A stretch of DNA of 64,000 bases, taken from NCBI RefSeq assembly GCF_035222485.1, contig NC_085925.1:3782001-3846000 (forward strand), given 5' to 3'. Positions within the stretch are counted from its first letter, which is position 1, and the number at the start of each line of letters is the position of its first letter. Below, piece by piece: positions 56,291-64,000 of this stretch. The notes beneath the pieces were generated by a model. It ran no database searches. It saw only the letters and a list, made by a program, of their open reading frames with translations, and was not told the origin of the DNA. Made by a program: the position numbers and the translations under genes. The stretch comes from Podospora pseudoanserina. Lineage: Eukaryota; Ascomycota; Sordariomycetes; Sordariales; Podosporaceae.

Positions 56291-59265
56291 AAGCTCTGAA
56301 AAGTCACGAAAAATAACATTTGTGACCTTGGAGCATTGTACAAACATAGGTCTGCATTGAAAAAGGCCATTTTCTGGGCAAAACCAATCCCCATTTCGTG
56401 CCAAGTCATGCAGCAGTATCTCAACCCAGCCCATCATCACTAAGTTCAAACAACCTGCGATACCACCATTCCCAGATCCAAAAGCTTAATTGCCAAGGCT
56501 CAATTACCCACCTGCAATTCAAAGGCTCAACTGGCCCCTTGGTCAATTGTTGACTTACATGCCGAAGACGGTGAGATCCCTGTTCGATAGCACGCTAGCC
56601 TGTTTTCCCGAGCCACCCTCACTCCCGTCATGTCTTGGGTGGCGCGCAGTTGACAGGCTTTGAAATGAAAACAGGGCTGGGTGATGCCCAATTCCTTGTC
56701 AGTGAGCAAATGTGACACACTCTCCCACACCAGGGCCAAGTGATAGCTGCAACGAAGTCTCCAAGAGACCAGTTTCGTCTGGGTGAAGCTAGCCGTTAGG
56801 TGGGCGGTGGAATGGCATTAGCCCGATACCTAGCAGGAACGCATCAGCGGCGGTAATCGGATATGGTCATGGGAAATGCATCTTGACCGCCGTCTCCACA
56901 CCCCAGCTCAAAATGATCGATCACATCTCACATTGGTGTCTCTGGGACCCCTCCTTGGTTTCCCAGATTGGGCTAATCCAGGACGAGGGGCCTTGCATTG
57001 CATCATCAGCCACTGGCTGGGCTCGAATTTAGAATGGCCATTCATTCCATCCTCGACCGTAATGGGATTGACGTAAAAAAACCGATCGAGTTGGATGGTG
57101 TGGCGTTCGGTTCCCAGCGCCTTACAAGGCGTGTCTGAAATTGTGTAGCTGTGGTGGCTGCCGTCGCTGCAATGGTTAGCCTGGTGCCTTTTCCCTCTCG
57201 TTTCGTCTCATGGTCTGAAAAAGCTCGAATGCTCAGGTGCGTGTCAAGTCGAGTTTGGCAGATTGTCGATCATATTATTTGTGGATTGTCGTTCGTAAGT
57301 GTGACGTCATATGCAAGCCGAAGAAATTTGTCGTTGTTGGTGCTCTTCAGTCAGTCACAAAGTTGACGTTGCTGATGGATCTTGATCGATTTACACATGC
57401 TCGCCTTACCATCGGGAAATTGTCAACTGCAAAGTGGGGGTTGCTGATCGCAGTGGGAGGTGATCGACATATGGAAAGTCAGGAACCAACAACCCTAACC
57501 CCTCTCTTGGCGCAGTTGGCGGAGGCGGACGAGATGGCATTAAGCACAACAGAAAGCTTTGACCAAACAATCCTCAAGGCTTGATACAAACTCGCCGATA
57601 TTGGTATTCCACAAGTCACCTTCCTGATGCCGTGGTGAGATGTCAACACCTTCCAGAGCTGGCCTTCTGAGGTTGCTTCCCAGTTGTCGAACGCATGGAC
57701 CAGGCGCCGAGTGACGGTAGCGCGCACCACCTTCCCCGTTTGAAGCATGGCAGGTAACTTTATTTGAACAAGAAAGACGTGATCTTGCTCGTCGCCTACC
57801 CTCTAGGTTCTCTTGGACCCCTCCTTTGATGTCTGTGGCTTGTCTGTAATGACGGGTTTCTTTTTGTTGGCATTACCTTGGGTCCCCGCTACTAACGTCG
57901 TGTCTCTGGATCGCGTCCCATCGTCAGCTTGCTCACCTTATTACCGACAGATGCCCACTGCCCGGCCACAGTTGCTCCGAACCAACACTTTACTGAACCA
58001 TCCTCGAACCGGATGCTGTGTTGATGATGCCTCCAGCCAATGGCAGATCAGCAGACCAAGACACGCTTCCACATCCTCCTGCTCAATCGCTCGATCGCTG
58101 ACCAGCGACATTTTTCGCTGACGAACTTCGGTTGATACGGCCATCGCTACAGAGCCGAACTTTTGTTGAAGCTGGCAAGTCGCCCCGGTACAGCTCGCAA
58201 GCTCTGGCAGATGCTGTGCCCAGCCAGCGAGGCAATCACCACCCCTTGCGACGTGGCGGCCCTTCGACTGCCATCATCGCGCCATGTATCTCGGGACGTG
58301 TTGGCCCGGTATCGACGGGGAATGCGTTGTGCCTCGTTGAGCAGTTTGAACGGAGTCTTCGGCCGGTCGCCTGAGCGAGTCGAGTTTTTCTGCGGCACCC
58401 GATACGACGACCTGTGATGGGACAAGAGTCAGCAATATACCGGATAATGGCCTCCTCGTCTCTGCCTCCCACGTTCCTTAACTGGTACCTATCCTCAGAA
58501 GCCTTGGTTATTGTACGGCATTTCGCTTGTGGCCGAGGCTATTTTTAGTTTGTTGGTCCCGATCGGAGACATTTGCCGCACCGGCAGAATGCGACGACCA
58601 CCGTGAGAACAGCAAATCCGGGTCCGACAGGATACCCAGCACCAGCACCAGAACCAACAAGCAGCATAAATTACCATGGTATTAGACGACTCAATCAGAT
58701 GGGAAAGCAACTTACAGATGATCAAGTCGACTTGCTCAACACTCTAGCTCAAGCTGTTGGCTGTGGAACCGCCCATTTGCTCGTGGCCCCCGAAGTGGTA
58801 TTGCCTACCACCCGGGGGGAAGAGTCTTATTTTCGGATACGGCTTGGAAAAATGCACCGGCTGGACCCGACACTCTGTCACTTGCCACACACTGCAACAA
58901 TGGGTAGCCTTTTGCAAAGAGATTCACAGCATCACGATGGGGCATCCGGAATTGTTTCGGAAAGGCTTGATTGACTCATGCTAGACAAGAGAGGAAAAGA
59001 GAAAGACCACACAAGAAAAGCCAACAGAAGAGAAAACAAGAAATTCCGGATCTGAGCCAAGTTCCTTGGTCAGGGTATCCGTGGCAGGCACTCAACCATG
59101 CCGGCCACACACCCCGCCGCCTTCCAAGGTCCCAGAGCCCGCATCCCTTTTGGCTTCCACACCCGCCATTTCCGCAAAGTCCTTTTCCGTGTTCGGAGGA
59201 AGAAAAAAGAAGACCAAGCCAGCCTAAACCCCTGGGCCCAATGCTGTGGTAGATGGAAAAGCCAT
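56291..59265. other. gene-poor region
   Basis: About 3 kb of normal base composition without a supportable gene. Open frames of 70-133 codons (for example plus 57375-57584 and 58573-58974) lack motifs and overlap others. No tRNA or 5S rRNA was seen. Confidence 0.4.
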
Positions 59266-60055
59266 CTATTTGCAGGTGCGCCAGGCGATGTTGACCTGCT
59301 GGGTGAAGGCAACGGTGGCGTCGTCGTTGGTGATCTCGCCGATGGCAGTGCGGTTGCTGCTGGTGAGGGCGATGCGGTTGTTGACGTTGAGGATGCCGCT
59401 GGCGCCGCAGGGCGAGTAGATGTAGCTGGCGGTGGGGATGCGGTCGGCCTTGGTGTAGACCTGGCCAGACTCCCAGATGCCGCCGCCTGTGATGGAGGTC
59501 TGGGTGGTGGTGGTGGCGCTGGCGTCCTGGCTGAAGTAGTAGGTGCTGTAAAAGGTGCCGGTGACGCCCTTCTCGAGCTGAGCGTAGCCGTGGTAGGTAG
59601 ACTCGACAACGGCGAACTGGAAGCCGCTGGGGTACTGTGTAGGGAGTGCGTGTTAGCCTTGGCCTTTGTCTCATTGACATTCACAGGAATGGGGGCATGC
59701 ACAGGCTCTACCTTTAGGGAGAGATGGAGCTGGCAGTTCTTGGTCTTAGCAGTGGGGTCATAGCCGGGGCCGATGTAGGTCTGGAAGCGGTCGAAACCGA
59801 AGGTGACAACCTGTTGATGGGTTAGCATCTGCTGTCCTGCTTTTCTGTCTTGCCGCCTTGCTTCTAGCTTACAGTCTTATCGGGAGAGATGGAGGTGGAA
59901 ACGGAGCCCTGGGGGCAGCCGTTTCCAGAGAAGCTGGCCTTGTCGATCTGGATCTGCTTCGGGTCGGGGGCGTTGGCCCAGCCGTCGTTTCCGACGACCT
60001 GAGCAACGGGGCTGGCAGCAGCGAGAGCGGGGAGGAGGAAAGCGACGGCCTTCAT
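59266..60055 (-). CDS. DUF4360 secreted protein
   Basis: A fungal secreted protein of the DUF4360 family; no biochemical function is known to me. Exons are 59873-60055, 59712-59810 and 59266-59634. The introns are 59811-59872 (GTAAGC...CAACAG) and 59635-59711 (GTAGAG...ACACAG). The product is 216 aa. The signal peptide is [19 protein letters not shown]. Family text includes [78 protein letters not shown] and the closing Cys pair ([16 protein letters not shown]). All joins are in phase 0. The even spacing of four cysteines suggests two disulfides in an extracellular beta-rich fold. Confidence 0.92.
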
Positions 60056-63000
60056 TTTGATAATTGGGTTGCTGAAAAAGCTGGTTGGAAACCAAAGATA
60101 AAGATGGTGCGGGCGGTGATCGGAAGATCTGAAGGCTGGAGGATGCTGAAGGCTTGAAGGCTGATGAGTTGATGAGGAGAAGAGGTCGATATCGTCGAGG
60201 AAGGGCTCGATACTTATACTCGTCTCTCGGGCTCGAACGTCCCTCTTTCTCGTGATGACTTCACATTATCCGAGGAACAAACTCCATATTCCCGGCCGCG
60301 GACGGGAAAGACGTTTCTCGTTCGAGCGAGACCCGCTTGACATCGTCGGTTTGGTGTTGTTAATTTGGTCCCCAGATTGTGCAGCCGTCTCCCAGACCCC
60401 AGCTTCTTCGCGGTTCTCCGAGTCCTTCTCCCCGTTTGGAACTTGGGGTAGTTTGCATCCGGATGTAAACATTGTCTGTCGATGGCGTTCGAGGCCAGGG
60501 TGGGTCTTCGTTTCCGAGGTTCTCGCACGCCTCCAGCACCACAGTCGCAGCAGCCAAATTTACGGATGAAGTGAGGATAAATGAACTACAAATTAAGACG
60601 GGACGTCGAGCTCTTATGGCTCGCTTCACCAAGGTACATGACCCTTACCAGAGCCGCACGAAGACCCAGTCCGATGCGGTCGCGTTACTCGATTTGCTGA
60701 CGCTTCTATCTACTCTAGATGTCATTGTGGATATTCCAGTAACCATAATTCTTTTTATAGAAGCCGCTCTCCAGATTTCGACAAACTCGACACTGCGAAC
60801 GTCCAATTCAGGCCGTCGCTGGCAATATCGGCTTAACATGCGGTGAGGACCGCGTCACATTGCGACATGCACTCGAGAAACTGGCCACCGACAACCGGGA
60901 ATCATGGCTGTCTTGATGTTGTAGACATGTTGTTCTCCAAGTCACCCCTAGTCTACGAAGCTCAGATCCGCCATGATGCAACAAGCAAATTCTGTTGCAC
61001 TCCCCGATCAGCAAGACAACCTGAAGACAAAACAATGGACGAATCCCGAGAACCGCGACCCGGGATACTGGCAAGAGCCACACCTGTTGAGATCTCCCAC
61101 TCCGCTGGCAGCGCTGATCTTGTAACACGACGAGGCGCACCGCTGGAAACTTGCACCAGAAGCCAATGCTACCCAACAGACATGACACTTGTCGCCATTG
61201 CTATTTTTGTGGCATGTTCAGGGGTCATTGATTAAGCTTAATTGAGGGACCCACCCTTTGTTCCCGGACGGGGCCATCGCGGACCTGGGTCGTGGCGTGG
61301 TGGTTGCATCTCGCTGCTATCGGGGATAGCGACTCGAGAGACGTTGACGTTGCGTCGGTGGTCAGCTGACCACCACATTGCCCGCCAGACGGAGTCCTCT
61401 GGCCATGCACCGCGAAGCTCCATCATGGCTGCCAACACACACACACGCCGTCGGTGAAGCACAGCCCGGAGGCATTTCACCATCGATCAAAAGGACAGAC
61501 CAAATACGGTTGTTCAATCCAGCCACTACTATAGGGTATTTGCTCGACCCGCCAATGCCGTTCAACCGTGCCATGGACCAACACTAGCGTTGCCGGAGTG
61601 CCCCTGGGGTACCAAACTACCCCCTTGTTCCGCCACACAAGATGAGGAACCAGATGCTCCGAATTTTTACGATTGGCCCAGCAAGGCGAAGACTTCTTGC
61701 TTTAGCTACACGCCTGCACTAACAATCGCTGTTATTCTCATGATCCCGTTCCCAACATCGTCCCATCTCGAATCAAGAAGTTCCTCACTTGTCAAATATC
61801 AGTTCTCGGCTATTTCTTCGCTTGTGGTCCAGGAAGAGCAACCCGAGCGGGTGGCAAAAGGGCATTTGTCGAACTTTCACAGTAAACGGGTTGAGAAAAT
61901 AGAACCGTGCAGTTTGGTCCGGTCAAGGAGCTCTGTCTGCGATGGCTTTGGGTCGGTCCATCCTCAACTTACCCTCCGGGCAATTTCCTCCCGAGAGGAA
62001 TGATACAGAGTCAATGTGAAGGGTTGACTGACAGTAACAGACCATGGGGCTGCATAACTCTGTGCTACCTATCTACAATCTACCTTGAATGCGATGGTCC
62101 AGAAAAAGCGACCCACATTCCCGCAGTTCGGCGGCTTGCCAGGAACCCGGGATGCCCCCAAGCCTTCCCATGCAGTGCAAGGCTGGACAGGCTGAAAGGA
62201 TACCAACCGATTGACGCAACCCCTGGGCTGTTCCACGGTTACTGGCCACATGTAGACCACCCTTTGCACGAGTCGGTTGCATTCGGCCCTGCGAGGTTAC
62301 CGTGCACCAGCAGTTTTTTGAACACTTTATTTGGGCAAAACCCAACCTGATCATGGCCGCCAACCATGCAAGACACACGAGCTTGTCTTTTATGAGTGTG
62401 CTCAAAGGACCCCAGTATAAAATCGTATCCACATTGCTGACTGTCACTTTGCAATAGCGTGTAGATTGGGCTTTTATATCAAGGTCACTTTGCTGCTTCC
62501 CATCTCCCTGTTGTACTGTCAAGCGAGTACAGGAATAGCAACAGAGTATATGAGGGTTCGTGCAGGTACCACGAGGGAACCTGGGTTCTGCTCGTAACTG
62601 GGGATATCTATGGTGCAGGACATGCTGCAGGTAATATCGAGGTTCTCATCAGTCTGACCCCCGATGTGCAGGTACTGGACTCTGGACGACGTCTCATCAA
62701 CACTTCCGATGCAATTGACCGGCTCCCTTTCTGACCGAAAGAAGAAACGGAAGATGACTGGCTACGACTGCTGCCTTGATCAAGCAATACAGATATTGAT
62801 CTCTGTCTGGATTCCAGATGTCGACCCCAACTTTCCTGTGCCAGATGCCGCTATCTTTAGCTCAGGGTAGCATCGAGATGTAGCTTTGTGTATAGTAAAC
62901 AATAGACATATGAGAAGATTTTCTGATGCCAGCAACCACCGAATGAACCGTCGAGGTATCAGCCTGAGTTGCGAGAGGAGGCGCAGTTCACAATATGGTC

Positions 63001-63823
63001 TGATGAAGGGTCCTCGTTGTTGTGTTGACAGGTTGTTTTGGTGGCTGGGCCGGAGCGGAGGAGATAGGCATCACGACCGCCGAGGTCCAACACTACCGCG
63101 CCAACTACCACGGGCCGCATCTCACACAAAGTACCAATGCGGCGGTGGTCCCGGGATAGTAAGAGAGAAGGAGGGGAATGTTACCCTGTGGGGGGGATGA
63201 TCGACCACGCCTTTCCCCGTCCCGTCCGGCTTGCCTGCCATTGGAGGTGAACGTGGAAGAGGTGAGTGACACAGGTGGGATGTCCGTGTAAATGTTTATC
63301 CAGGGGAGAAAGGAAATCGAGGGCGTCTGTTCTGGTGATGGGCCGCCTCCCGGACCTTGGTGGTTGACGCCGGGATGGTGCTGAGCTCTGTCTACCTATC
63401 TTCTACAGTCATCATCACTCACCAATAGTCGAGGCCTACAATGCTTTCTCAACGAGAAACAGCAAACCTCAAATGGTTTGCCCCATCCAAGCCGATCCAA
63501 TCTTCCGGGCGCTCACCAAGTAGAAGGCGGCCAACATCATGACTCGGAATGAAGACGTCACACCAGACCACATCACAACACTGAAACTAACAACATGGAA
63601 TAGTCTATTCTCCAAGCAAGTTCTACACTCCTTCTCATAACACACAAACACAAAAAGTGTACACTAATCCCAACAACACCATGCTTGCTCAAACGCTTTA
63701 CTTCCCTCCCCGTCACAAGCCAAACGCTACAAGCATGCTACAAGCACTAATATCTTTTCACAAAAATTACAGATCCCGTTCTCCTCTGCATCATCACATC
63801 ATATTCTCATACCTGTTCTCCAT
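60056..63823. other. gene-poor region
   Basis: 3.8 kb between the DUF4360 start and the citrate synthase stop. Open frames up to about 150 codons occur on both strands, with no motif, no convincing introns and overlapping partners. The right end is the citrate synthase 3' region. Nothing else was recognised. Confidence 0.45.
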
Positions 63824-64000
63824 CTACTGCCCCTCAACTTGCTTCAACAACCCCTCCAAATTGATGCTCTTAGGCCTCTCAATGGGCAGACCCAACGCCC
63901 GATCCCAGATCAGCTGCGCCAACGGGCCCAATCCTCTGCTGACGCCAAAAGTGGCGGTATAGTACAGCGTCTCGTGGAAGCCGTAGTGGTGAAACAGCAC
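63824..64000 (-). CDS. citrate synthase, C-terminal fragment cut by the window edge
   Basis: The last 58 codons and stop of a citrate synthase, the enzyme joining acetyl-CoA and oxaloacetate in mitochondria (or peroxisomes). Seen text is [20 protein letters not shown], then [20 protein letters not shown], the standard C-terminal region with the conserved Arg of FGVSRGLG. It ends [11 protein letters not shown]. The stop TAG is at 63824-63826, and the rest lies beyond 64000. There is no peroxisomal C-terminal tripeptide, which favours the mitochondrial enzyme. 2-methylcitrate synthase is a less likely alternative that the fragment cannot fully exclude. Confidence 0.9.
   Translation of the reverse strand: MLFHHYGFHETLYYTATFGVSRGLGPLAQLIWDRALGLPIERPKSINLEGLLKQVEGQ

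Noticed and set aside
58573-58974. 133-codon plus-strand frame
   Set aside because: Some stretches look reasonable, but the frame overlaps another of similar quality and has no recognisable domain.

Overview
The window is nuclear DNA of a filamentous ascomycete, most likely a Sordariomycete close to Sordariales (Podospora/Chaetomium/Neurospora-like). The evidence is short spliceosomal introns (about 50-125 nt, GT-AG, CTAAC/CTGAC-like branch sites), GC-rich codon use, a nuclear tRNA with a 13-nt intron, a Git3-type GPCR, an Arb1 protein, and an AT-rich gene-poor island of the kind left by repeat-induced point mutation (RIP). Gene models were assembled by hand from frame, splice sites and protein-family logic. 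No database search was possible.

Layout. 0.4-5.1 kb: an LSH/Irc5 (MUS-30-like) SNF2 remodeler, divergent from an Arc1-type tRNA-binding cofactor. 5.3-5.8 kb: a small Cys-rich secreted protein with a probable reading-frame break in a 6-base homopolymer. 7.6-13.5 kb: mitochondrial RNA polymerase, divergent from a short Atp25. 13.7-16.4 kb: exopolyphosphatase, divergent from a class I glutamine-amidotransferase-like protein. 17.6-25.9 kb, minus strand: Git3-like GPCR, Clp1 (3'-end processing) and inositol polyphosphate multikinase. 27.9-35.2 kb: Arb1 (Argonaute chaperone complex), a Pmp3-family membrane protein with a PPxY tail, and the spliceosomal helicase Prp22. 35.8-41.7 kb: a 1,812-residue protein with an N-terminal sacsin/NOV-type GHKL ATPase domain and a C-terminal DUF3883 (NOV_C, nuclease-like) domain. 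It is followed by tRNA-Gly(CCC).

42.7-52.3 kb is more accessory: three small secreted-protein or peptide genes that all begin ATG-AAG followed by a phase-0 intron, a decayed coding remnant, an acyl-protein-thioesterase-like hydrolase, a single-pass Ser/Thr-rich surface protein, a 509-residue orphan and a type IVb GATA factor. 52.3-59.2 kb is gene-poor and contains the AT-rich relic. 59.3-60.1 kb holds a DUF4360 secreted protein. After another gene-poor stretch, the C-terminus of citrate synthase runs off the right edge on the minus strand.

Themes. Several neighbours act in RNA and chromatin control (LSH, Clp1, Arb1, Prp22). Two divergent neighbours act in mitochondrial gene expression (Rpo41, Atp25). 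IPMK and Ppx1 both belong to (poly)phosphate metabolism. The best candidate for an under-described system is the GHKL-ATPase plus DUF3883 protein. Two introns appear to be of the rare GC-AG class.
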